From: Terriglobia bacterium
GTDB taxonomy: Bacteria; Acidobacteriota; Terriglobia; UBA7540
NCBI GenBank assembly: GCA_030041095.1
Contig: JASHON010000143.1
Span: forward strand, 1 to 43,817
Length of the DNA: 43,817 nt
Direction of reading: 5' to 3'
Shown piece by piece: positions 25,285 to 34,588 of the stretch (the first letter of the stretch is position 1; each line of letters starts with the position of its first letter). Both the position numbers and the translations under genes were made by a program. The notes under the pieces are model-generated. The model saw only the letters and a list, made by a program, of their open reading frames with translations. It did no database searches and was not told the origin of the DNA.

Positions 25285-26085
25285 CTACTCCCTTGGCGTG
25301 AAATATCCTGCCGGAAAATCTTCGTTGTACTTGGCGCTCGACCGGAACGTTTCTGCAACACGCTCGCCATTGATATTGCGGACCAGGTGCATCGGCGTTT
25401 CGACTCCCTGCACCTCCTGGTAATCCGCGTACACATCCACATATTCGTTCCAATTCCGGGTGGCCGGATCCTGGATCCGGTAGGCCACGCGTACCGGCAG
25501 GTAGGTTTGCGTGTTGATATCAACTTTGGCGTCGACCTGGCGCGAATCGATGATATCCAGAATCTGGACCGGAACGTTTTCCACGAAGTCCTGTTCGCCC
25601 ATGAGCACCAGCGTTCCTGGCTTGCGAAGACGAAATCGCACCAGATTCCCGATTTCATAGCGATTCGCCAGTCTCCAGGCCCTCAATTCTTTCTGGGTCT
25701 GGTCGATTAATCCATAGCGGTCGATCTCCCAACCTTGCTGCCCATTATTAATGAGCGTCACGCCCTTGCTGGAACTGATTCCGTAGGAAAGACGCCTCTT
25801 GTCCGGAAACAAACTCGAACTTTGGTAGGTGACGAAACCTTGCGCTACACCCTCGAAAATCGAGAACGCGCGCCCGCTGGTCGTCAGGCTCCTGGCTTTC
25901 AGGAATGCCTGGCCGCCGAGAGCCTGGATCATGCGATTTACCAGCGCTTGCGCCGCGGGAGTAATTTGCGCGCCGGAAGTGGAGGCGCTTTGCGATGCAT
26001 GCGCGCGATGGGCTGCAATCGCCCACACGCTCAACGCCACAACGAGCAGCGGCGCAGGGCGACGATGGAGAACCAGCTCTTTCAT
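25285..26085 (-). CDS. Secreted LolA-fold-like envelope protein
   Basis: Exported protein of 266 residues. From ATG 26085 (AGGG about eight bases upstream) it has a basic start MKELVLHRR, hydrophobic LLVVALSVWAIAA and a likely signal peptidase I site near AHASQS. The mature part (about 45-266) resembles outer-membrane lipoprotein-sorting (LolA/MucB-like) proteins of Acidobacteriota: LVNRMIQALGGQAFLKAR, SLFPDKRRLSYG, NGQQGWEIDRYG, VDINTQTYLPVRVAYRIQDP, and a C-terminal PAGYFTPRE. The function is not known; binding of a lipid or lipoprotein in the periplasm is the family expectation. The open frame extends to 26154, but the extra 23 residues precede the signal peptide and are unlikely to be translated. 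Confidence 0.72.
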   Translation of the reverse strand: MKELVLHRRPAPLLVVALSVWAIAAHRAHASQSASTSGAQITPAAQALVNRMIQALGGQAFLKARSLTTSGRAFSIFEGVAQGFVTYQSSSLFPDKRRLSYGISSSKGVTLINNGQQGWEIDRYGLIDQTQKELRAWRLANRYEIGNLVRFRLRKPGTLVLMGEQDFVENVPVQILDIIDSRQVDAKVDINTQTYLPVRVAYRIQDPATRNWNEYVDVYADYQEVQGVETPMHLVRNINGERVAETFRSSAKYNEDFPAGYFTPRE

Positions 26086-26182
26086 GTTTCGATCCCTGAT
26101 TCTCAGTATCGCACAGCGGGGTCTCGGACGGGCATCGGTTGCTGCGACGGTCAAAGGAACAGCCGGCGGTTAGAGGTAACGG

Positions 26183-26227
26183 GCGTGTCAGCGCCAAAGG
26201 CTGAGCGCCGGAGGTTAGATGACACGC
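26183..26227. promoter_or_regulatory. Interrupted palindrome between divergent genes
   Basis: GCGTGTCA (26183-26190) and TGACACGC (26220-26227) are perfect 8-nt inverted arms around 29 nt that themselves contain two GCGCC-like blocks. The site lies between the LolA-like gene (minus) and tkt (plus), about 70 bp upstream of the tkt -10 element. It could be an operator or part of a dispersed repeat; evidence is limited to symmetry and position. Confidence 0.3.
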
Positions 26228-26297
26228 ACAGCGGACCACTGACTACCTTCAAAAGGAAAAGAGATTCTTCCTGTGCTGCTGAGCCAGCCGGGCAGGA

Positions 26298-26303
26298 TAT
26301 AAT
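26298..26303 (+). promoter_or_regulatory. -10 element of the pentose phosphate operon
   Basis: TATAAT occurs 67 bp before the preferred tkt start, in an otherwise GC-rich stretch, with no convincing -35 at 17 bp spacing. Transcription starting near 26310 would leave a leader of about 60 nt containing GAGGA eight bases before TTG 26370. Confidence 0.45.
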
Positions 26304-26369
26304 AGAGCCTTGCTCCGCGGCCTGCGCACGAGCCAATCAAAAACTGTACAAAAGTCGAGGATTCCTCCC

Positions 26370-28418
26370 TTGCAACCTCAATCCGCAGCTCAACACAAAA
26401 GCGGCACATCATCACCCAGCGAGCTCGACCAGCTTTCCATCAATACGATTCGCTTTTTGGCTGTCGACGCCGTTCAGAAAGCCAATTCCGGCCATCCTGG
26501 GCTGCCCATGGGCGCCGCTGCGATGACCTACGTTCTTTGGACCAGGTTTCTCCGGTTTAATCCCCACGATCCGAAGTGGCCCAATCGCGACCGGTTCGTC
26601 TTGTCTGCCGGTCACGGATGCATGTTGCTTTACGCTCTGCTTTACCTGACGGGTTATGACATTTCTCTTGAAGACATCCAGCAGTTTCGGCAATGGAACA
26701 GTAAGACGCCGGGGCATCCAGAGCGGCTGCTCGAAGCCGGAATTGAAACCACCACCGGACCGCTTGGCCAGGGATTTGGCAACGGCGTAGGGATGGCCAT
26801 TGCCGGGAAGCATCTCGCTGCGCGCTTCAACCAGCCCGGCCATGCCCTCATCGATTATCACATTTACGGATTAGTCAGTGATGGTGACTTGATGGAAGGC
26901 GTGTCGTCCGAAGCTGCGTCGATCGCCGGCCACCTGGGCCTCAACAACCTCATCTATCTCTACGACAACAACCACGTTTCGCTCGAAGGACCAACGAATT
27001 GGGCATTCACTGAAAACGTGGGCAAGCGTTTTGAGGCCTACGACTGGTTCGTGCAGAAAATCGAAGATGGAAATGACCTTGCCGCGGTGGAACGGGCATT
27101 GAACGCGGCCCGCGCCGAAAGGGACAGGCCTTCCCTCATCATGGCCCGCACCCATATCGGCTACGGCAGCCCGAACAAGCACGATAGTTACACGGCTCAC
27201 GGGAGCCCGCTGGGCTTGGAAGAAGTGAAGCTAACGAAGCAGAACCTGGGCTGGCCGCTGGAACCCGCGTTCTATGTGCCGCCGGAGGCGCTCAGCCACT
27301 TTCGCTCTGCCATCGGCCGGGGCGCGAAGCTGCAGGCGGATTGGGAAGCGCGGCGAAGCGCCTTCCATAACGCTTACCCGCAGCTCGATGCCGAATGGGA
27401 TCGGTTTGTAAGCGGCGAGATTTCGCCCGACTGGAAAGCCCAGATTCCTGTTTTCGTGCCGTCGGATGACGCGCTTGCCACGCGCCAGGCTTCGGGAAAA
27501 GTATTGAACGCCATCGCGGCGAGCGTACCCACACTCATGGGCGGCTCCGCTGACCTGAACCCTTCGACAGACACTTATCTCAAGGGACAAGGTGATTTTC
27601 AGCGCGGAAGCTATAGCGGCCGCAACCTTCATTTTGGCGTTCGCGAACACGCCATGGGATCGATTGTGAATGGTTTGTCCCTCAGTGGATTCCTCGCTTT
27701 TGGCGCCACGTTTTTTAATTTTTCGGACTATATGCGACCTACACTCCGACTGGCCGCGCTGATGAAGGCCCATCCGATTTTCATCTTCACGCACGACAGC
27801 ATTTTTCTGGGCGAAGATGGACCGACGCATCAGCCGATCGAGCAGATTCCATCGCTACGCGCCGTTCCGAATCTGTGCCTCATCCGACCGGGTGACGCGA
27901 ATGAAACGGCCGTGGCATGGCGCGTAGCGATCGAGCGTCCGAATGGGCCCGTGGCCCTGATTTTGACGCGTCAGAAGATTCCTGTGCTCGACCGCAGCAA
28001 GTACGCTTCGGCGAACGGCTTGGAGCGAGGCGCTTACGTCCTGGCTGAGTCGCCCGGAAAAGAGCCCGGCATCCTGTTGATAGCCTCCGGCTCCGAGCTT
28101 AGCCTTGCCGTCGAGGCATTTGAGCGGCTGAAGTCGGAAGGGCTGGCGACGCGCGTGGTAAGCATGCCGAGCTGGGACCTGTTCGAAATGCAGCCGGAAT
28201 CCTATCGCGAGGGAGTTTTCCCCGCGCGCTTCAAGGCGCGGCTTGCCATTGAAGCGGCGTCGCCGTTCGGCTGGGAGCGATATGTGGGCCCGCAGGGCGC
28301 CGTCATTGGCATGAATCGCTTCGGCGCTTCGGCTCCCTATGAAGTGCTCGCGCAGGAGTTCGGATTCACTCCAGCGCACGTGTTGGACGAGGTTCATCGG
28401 CTACTGGAGACCGCATAA
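26370..28418 (+). CDS. tkt: Transketolase
   Basis: Thiamine diphosphate enzyme moving two-carbon units between pentose and hexose phosphates. It has 682 residues from TTG 26370. Motifs: [18 protein letters not shown] with the catalytic His, [15 protein letters not shown], the ThDP-binding [20 protein letters not shown] (GDG...N pattern ending in YDNN), [21 protein letters not shown] and [20 protein letters not shown]. The open frame reaches TTG 26310, which coincides with the predicted transcription start, so the later TTG with GAGGA upstream is preferred. The stop overlaps the zwf ATG as TAATG. It is the first gene of tkt-zwf-pgl-rpe, a compact pentose phosphate operon. Confidence 0.95.
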   Translation: MQPQSAAQHKSGTSSPSELDQLSINTIRFLAVDAVQKANSGHPGLPMGAAAMTYVLWTRFLRFNPHDPKWPNRDRFVLSAGHGCMLLYALLYLTGYDISLEDIQQFRQWNSKTPGHPERLLEAGIETTTGPLGQGFGNGVGMAIAGKHLAARFNQPGHALIDYHIYGLVSDGDLMEGVSSEAASIAGHLGLNNLIYLYDNNHVSLEGPTNWAFTENVGKRFEAYDWFVQKIEDGNDLAAVERALNAARAERDRPSLIMARTHIGYGSPNKHDSYTAHGSPLGLEEVKLTKQNLGWPLEPAFYVPPEALSHFRSAIGRGAKLQADWEARRSAFHNAYPQLDAEWDRFVSGEISPDWKAQIPVFVPSDDALATRQASGKVLNAIAASVPTLMGGSADLNPSTDTYLKGQGDFQRGSYSGRNLHFGVREHAMGSIVNGLSLSGFLAFGATFFNFSDYMRPTLRLAALMKAHPIFIFTHDSIFLGEDGPTHQPIEQIPSLRAVPNLCLIRPGDANETAVAWRVAIERPNGPVALILTRQKIPVLDRSKYASANGLERGAYVLAESPGKEPGILLIASGSELSLAVEAFERLKSEGLATRVVSMPSWDLFEMQPESYREGVFPARFKARLAIEAASPFGWERYVGPQGAVIGMNRFGASAPYEVLAQEFGFTPAHVLDEVHRLLETA

Positions 28419-29971
28419 TGGCTGAATCGAATGCTTTGGCTCAATCTCTGCCCTCCGGCGCGGAGACGCGCCGTATTCCCGATCCCTGTGCGATCGTCAT
28501 TTTCGGCGCGTCGGGCGACTTGGCAGAGCGGAAGTTAATTCCCGCGCTTTACTATCTCTGGCGCGCCAATCTTCTTCCGGAAGCTTTCTGCGTGGTGGGC
28601 TGCGGGAAAACTCACTTCACGAACGAAGCGTTCCGCGAAAAAATGAAGAATGGCGTCAAGAAGTATCTCAGCGTCCAGCCGGAGGACTACGATTCGCTCG
28701 ACGCATTTCTTCGCAAGCTTCATTATCTCAGTGGTGATTATGCGACGGAGGGAGCCTATACGGACTTGAAGTCGCTGCTCGAGCAACTGGATCGCGAAGG
28801 GGGCGCGGGAGGAAATCGCTTGTTTTATCTGGCCACACCGCCCAGTTTCTTTCCCGTGGCCGTTCAACATCTAGGCAATTCGGGTCTGGCGGAACAACCC
28901 GAAGAAGGAACGCGATACTCGCGCATCGTCATCGAAAAGCCGTTTGGGCGCGATCTGACCTCGGCGCGGGAACTGAACCAAATCGTCACCCGCGTCTTCA
29001 AGGAAGAGCAGGTGTTTCGCATCGATCATTATCTGGGCAAGGAAACGGTGCAGAATCTCCTGGTCTTTCGCTTTGGCAATGGCATCTTCGAGCCGTTCTG
29101 GAACCGCCGCTACATCGACCATGTGCAGATCGCGGTAGCGGAAGAACTGGGAATGGAGGGCCGCGGCGGCTATTACGAAGAGGCGGGCCTGGTGCGCGAC
29201 ATGATTCAAAATCACGTGCTGTCGCTGCTGAGCTTGATCGCCATGGAAGCCCCGGCCATTTTTGAGGCTACAGCCGTGAGGGACGAGAAAGCTAAAGTGA
29301 TGCGGGCCATACGGCCCATCCCGCTCGAGCGCCTGAGCGAATTTGCCGTGCGCGGCCAGTACGTGGACGGATGGGAAAACAATGAACGCCTGCCGGCGTA
29401 TCGCGCGGAGCCCAAGGTTTCGCCTTCCTCCACCACCGAGACATTTGCCGCGCTAAAGGTTTTCGTTGACAACTGGCGCTGGGCTGACGTTCCTTTCTAT
29501 CTGCGGTCCGGAAAGCGGCTGCCCAAGCGAATTTCCGAAATCACCATCCACTTCCGCCGCGCTCCGCACCTTCTCTTTAAGGGCACAGGCACCACATCCA
29601 TCGAGCCGAATCGGCTTTCCATCCATATCCAGCCGAATGAAGGCATGTCTCTGGTATTTAACGCGAAAATTCCGGGCTCCACGATGCAGATTCGTCCCGT
29701 AACCATGAACTTTCGATACGAGGAGTCTTTCGGACAGTCACCGCCCTCGACCGCCTACGAAACGTTGCTGCTCGATTCCATGGTGGGCGATTCCATGCTG
29801 TTTACCCGCGCAGACTTTGTTGATCTTGCCTGGGAATTGCTCACGCCGGTCCTCAACCGTTGGCGAGAAGATGGCCGAAAAGGGCTGTCCTTCTACGAGC
29901 CGGGAACCTGGGGCCCTTCGGAAAGCGATGCATTCATCGAGCGCGATGGCCGCCAGTGGCAGGAGCTTTGA
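28418..29971 (+). CDS. zwf: Glucose-6-phosphate 1-dehydrogenase
   Basis: Oxidises glucose 6-phosphate to 6-phosphogluconolactone, generating NADPH. It has 517 residues. The Rossmann loop is IFGASGDLAERKL (28-40), the conserved EKPFGRDL is at 173-180, and the active-site signature RIDHYLGKET with its Lys spans 201-210. AFC, GMEGRGGYYEEAGLVRDMIQNH and the C-terminal RRAPHLLF and DSMVGDSMLFTRADFVDLAW blocks are all present. It is coupled to tkt (TAATG) and followed at once by pgl, whose product hydrolyses the lactone. Confidence 0.97.
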   Translation: MAESNALAQSLPSGAETRRIPDPCAIVIFGASGDLAERKLIPALYYLWRANLLPEAFCVVGCGKTHFTNEAFREKMKNGVKKYLSVQPEDYDSLDAFLRKLHYLSGDYATEGAYTDLKSLLEQLDREGGAGGNRLFYLATPPSFFPVAVQHLGNSGLAEQPEEGTRYSRIVIEKPFGRDLTSARELNQIVTRVFKEEQVFRIDHYLGKETVQNLLVFRFGNGIFEPFWNRRYIDHVQIAVAEELGMEGRGGYYEEAGLVRDMIQNHVLSLLSLIAMEAPAIFEATAVRDEKAKVMRAIRPIPLERLSEFAVRGQYVDGWENNERLPAYRAEPKVSPSSTTETFAALKVFVDNWRWADVPFYLRSGKRLPKRISEITIHFRRAPHLLFKGTGTTSIEPNRLSIHIQPNEGMSLVFNAKIPGSTMQIRPVTMNFRYEESFGQSPPSTAYETLLLDSMVGDSMLFTRADFVDLAWELLTPVLNRWREDGRKGLSFYEPGTWGPSESDAFIERDGRQWQEL

Positions 29972-29976
29972 CGCCC

Positions 29977-30720
29977 GTGCCTGAACCTTCAGTCCGCACT
30001 TTTGCAAACCTGGAAGAGTTGAGCCTCGCCGCCGCTCGCGAGTTTGCGCGTGCTGCCTCGTCGCACGCCGGCGACAAGCATCTCTTTTCGGCGGCGCTAT
30101 CGGGAGGCAGTACACCCCGAAGGTTTTTCGAGCTCTTGGCGACCGCGGAATTCTCGAGATCGATTCCATGGCCTCGCGTTCATCTCTTTCAGGTGGATGA
30201 GCGATGCGTGCCTCCGGATTCGCCGCAGAGCAACTATAAAATGATTCGTGAGAGCCTGCTCGACGGGATCGGGTTGCCCAAAGCGAACTTTCATCGGATG
30301 CAGGCCGAGCGGCCCGATCGCGAAACGGCGGCGTGCGAGTACGAAGACGACCTTCGTAGAACACTTGCCGCTCCGGCGCCGGAATGGCCTCGGTTCGACC
30401 TAATTTTCCTCGGCCTCGGTGAGGACGGTCACACGGCCTCGCTTTTTCCGGGCACGAGCGCTCTCGCGGAAGACCGAGTGGCCGTTTGTCCGAATTATGT
30501 GGAGAAATTGAAGATGTGGCGAATGACGCTGACGCTGCCCGTCCTGAATGCGGGCGCGCGCGTCATCTTCCTGGTGGCCGGCGCTGAGAAGAAGGATCTG
30601 GTGCGGCAACTGTTGAGAGATCCTGCCGCGAAGCCGCCGCTTCCATCCGGCCTAGTCAAACCTGCGCTCGGCTCGCTGGAATGGTACTTGGACCAGGCCG
30701 CGGCGAGCTCGCTATCATGA
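29977..30720 (+). CDS. pgl: 6-phosphogluconolactonase
   Basis: Hydrolyses 6-phosphogluconolactone to 6-phosphogluconate, directly after Zwf. The protein of about 247 residues belongs to the NagB/DevB-type fold: AALSGGSTPRRFFELL near the N-terminus, VHLFQVDERCVPPDSPQSNYKM, and the catalytic block DLIFLGLGEDGHTASLFPGT (given in part as GLGEDGHTASLFPG). The frame is open far into zwf. I choose GTG 29977 with AGGAG 11 bases upstream; TTG 29968, which overlaps the zwf stop, is an alternative. The 3' end overlaps rpe by four bases (ATGA). Confidence 0.92.
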   Translation: MPEPSVRTFANLEELSLAAAREFARAASSHAGDKHLFSAALSGGSTPRRFFELLATAEFSRSIPWPRVHLFQVDERCVPPDSPQSNYKMIRESLLDGIGLPKANFHRMQAERPDRETAACEYEDDLRRTLAAPAPEWPRFDLIFLGLGEDGHTASLFPGTSALAEDRVAVCPNYVEKLKMWRMTLTLPVLNAGARVIFLVAGAEKKDLVRQLLRDPAAKPPLPSGLVKPALGSLEWYLDQAAASSLS

Positions 30721-31397
30721 TCGCCATCGCTCCTTCGATACTGTCCGCTGACTTCATGCGCCTGGCCGAGCAAGTGCAGGAAGTGGAAGCTGCCGGAGTC
30801 GATCGCGTCCAGATTGACGTGATGGATGGCCGTTTTGTTCCGAATATCACGTTCGGCGCAAGCGTCATTCGCGCATTGCGGCCCCTCACCGGGCTTCAGC
30901 TCGAAGCTCACCTCATGGTCGAGCCCCCGGAGGAGTTCATTGAACGCATCGCGGAAGCGGGCGCGGACACGATCATCGTTCACCAGGAGGCCACGCCTCA
31001 CCTCCATCGGGCCATCCAGCAGATTCACGGACTCGGCAAGAAAGCCGGGGTCGCAATTAATCCGGCTACGCCAGCCATCATGCTGAGTGAAGTGCTGGGG
31101 AGTCTGCAAATCGTGCTGGTGATGACCGTCAATCCGGGTTTTGGCGGCCAGGAATTCATCTCCACCACGCTCGAGAAAATCCGGCAGGTTCGAAGCTGGA
31201 TCGAGGAACGTGGACTGGATTGCGAAGTGGAAGTGGACGGAGGAATCAATCTGGAGACGGCGCCGCAGGTTGTTGCGGCCGGAGCAAACGTTCTGGTGGC
31301 GGGAACCGCGGTCTTCGAAGGATCTGGCAGCGTGGCCGAGCGAATCCAGATGCTGCACGCGGCGTGCCTCGCAAAGCGTTGCGAGAGCCGGTTCTAA
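30717..31397 (+). CDS. rpe: Ribulose-phosphate 3-epimerase
   Basis: Interconverts ribulose 5-phosphate and xylulose 5-phosphate in the pentose phosphate pathway. This TIM-barrel protein of 226 residues has APSILSADF at 5-13 and the metal- and substrate-binding motifs VQIDVMDGRFVPNITFG, LEAHLMVEPPEEFI, VNPGFGGQEFI, EVEVDGGINLETA and LVAGTAVF. ATG 30717 overlaps the pgl stop by four bases, which fixes the start despite an upstream open frame. It closes the operon; no 6-phosphogluconate dehydrogenase (gnd) is present in the window. Confidence 0.96.
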   Translation: MIAIAPSILSADFMRLAEQVQEVEAAGVDRVQIDVMDGRFVPNITFGASVIRALRPLTGLQLEAHLMVEPPEEFIERIAEAGADTIIVHQEATPHLHRAIQQIHGLGKKAGVAINPATPAIMLSEVLGSLQIVLVMTVNPGFGGQEFISTTLEKIRQVRSWIEERGLDCEVEVDGGINLETAPQVVAAGANVLVAGTAVFEGSGSVAERIQMLHAACLAKRCESRF

Positions 31398-31429
31398 CAA
31401 AGGTTCTTCCGGTACTTTCAGTTGCTGCT

Positions 31430-32653
31430 ATGGCTACGAGCCCTAAACGAATCGCGCTTGGCGTGACGGGAGGCATCGCGGCTTACAAAGCCGCCGAGCT
31501 CTTGCGGCTTCTGCAAGATCAGGGTCACGAAGTGCAAGTGATCATGACGGAGTCCGCCCAGCGCTTCATCGCTCCACTCACGTTTGCCGCGCTTTCCGGT
31601 CGCCGGGTGATCACGGATATGTTTGAAGATCAGCCCGAGTGCGAACGAGAGGATGATTCGATCGAGCATATTTCGGTCGCGCAGCGGATCGACGCGCTCG
31701 TTATCGCGCCGGCCACTGCCAACACGCTCGCTAAATTGGCGCACGGTATCGCGGATGACTTCCTCACGGTGCTGGCGCTCGCCACGCGCGCTCCCCTCAT
31801 TGTGGCCCCGGCGATGAACGTCAATATGTGGGAGCACGCAGCGACCCGGGCAAACGTCGCCACCTTGAAAGCACGCGGCGTAAGGATCATCCAGCCGGAC
31901 ACGGGCATCCTGGCCTGCGGCATGACAGGCGCCGGCCGCCTGGCGGACGTTGGGGTCATCGCCGACGCTGTTCTTGCAGAGCTTGCCCGCCAGCAGGACC
32001 TGAGAGGAGAAATTTTTCTAATCACCGCCGGCCCCACGCGTGAGCCCGTCGATCCCGTGCGCTACCTTGGTAACCGGTCGAGCGGGAAGATGGGCTTTGC
32101 GTTGGCTGAAGCCGCGCATCGCCGCGGAGCGCGCGTCCTGACGGTGAGCGGGCCCGCAGCGATTGAGCCACCGTCAGGTGTGGAAACCGTACGCGTGGAA
32201 ACGACGGATCAAATGGCGGAAGCCGTCCTCGATCGGCTGAGTGAAGCCACAGCCATTGTGATGGCTGCCGCCGTCGCCGACTATCAAGCGGTCGAGGTTG
32301 CCAGAAGCAAAATAAAGAAGGAACAAGGCGCTCTCACACTCATGCTCGAGCCGACGCGTGACATCCTTGGTGAAATTACGGTTCGCCATCAGCCCAACCA
32401 GCTTCTCGTCGGCTTCGCAGCGGAAACCGATGACTTGCTCGAGAACGCCCGCGCGAAGCTTCGTTCGAAGCGTCTGGACCTGGTGGTGGCCAACAACGTT
32501 ACGCAAGAAGGCGCGGGTTTCGATGTGGATACGAACATCGCCACGCTGGTCTTCGCGGACGGGGATTACAAAGCACTCCCGCGAATGAGCAAGTTGGAGC
32601 TTGCACATTGCGTGCTGGATGAGTTGGTCAAATTGAGGCTGAACCGTACGTAA
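31430..32653 (+). CDS. coaBC: Bifunctional phosphopantothenoylcysteine decarboxylase / phosphopantothenate-cysteine ligase
   Basis: Catalyses two successive steps of coenzyme A synthesis. It has 407 residues from ATG 31430. The CoaC flavoprotein half (1-190) shows GVTGGIAAYKAAELLRLL, the active-site His80 in IEHISVAQ, APAMNVNMW (126-134) and the catalytic Cys163 in LACGMTGAGRLAD. The CoaB half (about 195-400) shows ITAGPTREPVDPVRYLGNRSSGKMG (in part NRSSGKMG), AAAVADYQ, and KKEQGALTLMLEPTRDIL. The open frame runs back into rpe, but homology begins at MATSPKRIALGVTGG. No close Shine-Dalgarno is seen. The next gene starts two bases after its stop. Confidence 0.94.
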   Translation: MATSPKRIALGVTGGIAAYKAAELLRLLQDQGHEVQVIMTESAQRFIAPLTFAALSGRRVITDMFEDQPECEREDDSIEHISVAQRIDALVIAPATANTLAKLAHGIADDFLTVLALATRAPLIVAPAMNVNMWEHAATRANVATLKARGVRIIQPDTGILACGMTGAGRLADVGVIADAVLAELARQQDLRGEIFLITAGPTREPVDPVRYLGNRSSGKMGFALAEAAHRRGARVLTVSGPAAIEPPSGVETVRVETTDQMAEAVLDRLSEATAIVMAAAVADYQAVEVARSKIKKEQGALTLMLEPTRDILGEITVRHQPNQLLVGFAAETDDLLENARAKLRSKRLDLVVANNVTQEGAGFDVDTNIATLVFADGDYKALPRMSKLELAHCVLDELVKLRLNRT

Positions 32654-32655
32654 CC

Positions 32656-33498
32656 GTGGATAAAGAAATCGCTTCGGAACTGAAGGCCTGGATCCAGTTC
32701 TTTCGGGATATGGGTATCGAAGATTTTTACTCGCGCGGCGCGGCCACGGAGCCGGCAGTGGAGAATGCGAGCCCAGACGCGAAAACGGAGAGCCCGCCCG
32801 CGGGCCCAGGCGTGGCGCATTCGCCGGCTGCTGCGCCGGAGCCTGCTCGTGAGTTCCGAGCCGTAAACACGCCCGCTCCAATTTCCCTCAGCCGGCCCGC
32901 TCAAACGCTCGGACTCTTCGAATCCGCTCCTTCCGAGCCACAACATAAGCTCGAGACGCTGGACGACGTCCGGAAGGACCTTGGTGATTGCCACCGGTGC
33001 AAACTATGGAGCGGAAGGAAACATATTGTTTTCGGCCAGGGCAATCCCCACGCGGAGTTGGTGTTGGTGGGCGAAGGACCGGGCGCCGACGAAGACGAAC
33101 AAGGCTTGCCTTTCGTAGGACGCGCTGGCCAGCTCTTGAACCGCGTGCTGCAGCTCGTGGAAATCAAGCGAGAAGAAGTGTACATTTGCAATGTGGTGAA
33201 GTGCCGGCCGCCCGGCAATCGCGTCCCCGAAGCCGATGAAGTCGCTGCGTGCTCGCCCTTCCTTTTCCGCCAGTTTGAGGCCATTAAGCCGAAGCTCATC
33301 TGCTGCATGGGAGCTCCTGCTGCAAGAACTGTATTGGGCGTGAAGGAGGGCATCACCAAGATTCATGGACAAGTTTTTGATTATAGCGGGACAAAAGCAA
33401 TCGTTACGGTCCATCCCGCATACGTCCTGCGCAATCCAAGAGAAGAGAAGATTCTGCGAGGAGACTTCGAAAAGATCAAGGAGTTCATTGCTAGGTAA
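32656..33498 (+). CDS. Family 4 uracil-DNA glycosylase with N-terminal extension
   Basis: Iron-sulfur uracil-DNA glycosylase of 280 residues that removes uracil from DNA. The catalytic domain begins near residue 100. Four [4Fe-4S] ligands are visible: Cys112, Cys115 (CHRC), Cys183 ([10 protein letters not shown]) and Cys199. Motif 1 is GEGPGADED (139-147), and the C-terminal motif is [12 protein letters not shown]. The first 95 residues are unusual: a short helix ([22 protein letters not shown]) then a Pro/Ala/Glu-rich, probably disordered linker up to LGLFES. The start is GTG 32656, two bases after the coaBC stop, so the genes are cotranscribed. Confidence 0.92.
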   Translation: MDKEIASELKAWIQFFRDMGIEDFYSRGAATEPAVENASPDAKTESPPAGPGVAHSPAAAPEPAREFRAVNTPAPISLSRPAQTLGLFESAPSEPQHKLETLDDVRKDLGDCHRCKLWSGRKHIVFGQGNPHAELVLVGEGPGADEDEQGLPFVGRAGQLLNRVLQLVEIKREEVYICNVVKCRPPGNRVPEADEVAACSPFLFRQFEAIKPKLICCMGAPAARTVLGVKEGITKIHGQVFDYSGTKAIVTVHPAYVLRNPREEKILRGDFEKIKEFIAR

Positions 33499-33571
33499 CC
33501 TGTGGCTTTACAGCCACACATTCAACACCGTCGCCCGCACCCCAATCTGGATTCAAGCTGTGTATTTTCAA

Positions 33572-33577
33572 TATAAT
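33572..33577 (+). promoter_or_regulatory. -10-like element upstream of lpxC
   Basis: TATAAT in an AT-rich pocket (33561-33585) 49 bp before the lpxC ATG; no good -35. A short hairpin (TGTGGCT 33501-33507 with AGCCACA 33512-33518) follows the glycosylase stop and may mark the end of the upstream transcript, though it has no T tract. Confidence 0.35.
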
Positions 33578-33625
33578 ACCCAAGTAAGTGCCGAGTGGCA
33601 TTAGAACTGCTAAATGCGTTAGCGT

Positions 33626-34522
33626 ATGGATATCTCACATCCCGCCCGGCAGCAAACGCTCGCGCGGGAAGTGCGCTTTCAAGGAATTGGTTTGCACACC
33701 GGTGTCGCGGTCTCGTTGACGGTCATTCCCGCTCCGGCCAACACCGGCATCCTCTTCAAACGTTCCGATCTGGACGGCTTCGAGATCAAGGCCAACGCGA
33801 CGAACGTGGCGCGCGTCAGTTATGCCACCATGCTGATGCGCAAAGGCGTTCTGATCTCAACCACGGAGCACCTGCTTTCAGCGCTGGCCGCGCTCAGAGT
33901 GGACAACGCCATTGTGGAAATGGACAACCTGGAGGTTCCAATCCTGGATGGCAGTGCGCTTCCCTTCGCGCATGAAATAGCGCGGGCCGGACTGCGGCGG
34001 CAGCGCGCCCGCCGGATTTATCTCCAGGTCTTGAAGCCCGTGGAGGTCGTGGATGGCGCAAAGCGAATTGCGATTCATCCGTCTCCGTTGTTCCGCGTGA
34101 CCTACGGCATCGATTTTGCTCAGCCGCATATTGGCCGCGAATTGCTGGACGTCACTCCGTTAAACGGCATCTATACGAAAGATATCGCGCCCGCCAGAAC
34201 GTTCACCACCCTCGAGCAAGTAGAAAGCTTGCGCAAGGCAGGACTCATTCGTGGCGGCTCGCTTGAAAATGCCGTGGTGGTCTCACCCGAGGGCGTGATG
34301 AATCCGGAGGGCCTTCGTTTCCGCGATGAGTTCTGCCGTCACAAGATTCTTGACCTGATTGGAGACTTGGCCTTGCTGGGTCATCCGATTGTAGGCCACG
34401 TGGTGGCGCACTGCGCCGGGCACGCCATGCATTACGCGCTGGTCTCACGCCTTCTCGCCGAGCGCGAATCCTGGCGGCTCACCGATTCTTCCCAGCTCGA
34501 GCCCCAGACTTCAGCCGCCTGA
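33626..34522 (+). CDS. lpxC: UDP-3-O-acyl-N-acetylglucosamine deacetylase
   Basis: Zinc enzyme performing the committed step of lipid A synthesis, which shows that the organism makes lipopolysaccharide or lipooligosaccharide. It has 298 residues. The zinc ligands are visible as His82 (STTEHLLSAL), His239 and Asp243 (CRHKILDLIGD), with the catalytic His266 in AHCAGH; spacing matches E. coli His79/His238/Asp242/His265. GIGLHTG (20-26) and the NAVVVSPEGVMNPEGLRF stretch are also typical. There is no good Shine-Dalgarno before ATG 33626, so expression may be weak or regulated by other means. Confidence 0.96.
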   Translation: MDISHPARQQTLAREVRFQGIGLHTGVAVSLTVIPAPANTGILFKRSDLDGFEIKANATNVARVSYATMLMRKGVLISTTEHLLSALAALRVDNAIVEMDNLEVPILDGSALPFAHEIARAGLRRQRARRIYLQVLKPVEVVDGAKRIAIHPSPLFRVTYGIDFAQPHIGRELLDVTPLNGIYTKDIAPARTFTTLEQVESLRKAGLIRGGSLENAVVVSPEGVMNPEGLRFRDEFCRHKILDLIGDLALLGHPIVGHVVAHCAGHAMHYALVSRLLAERESWRLTDSSQLEPQTSAA

Positions 34523-34588
34523 CCTCGTCCAAGGCTTGCCTTTCCCGTTCGCGTTTCCAATAATGAAACTTCGGAGTTTACCGGCATC

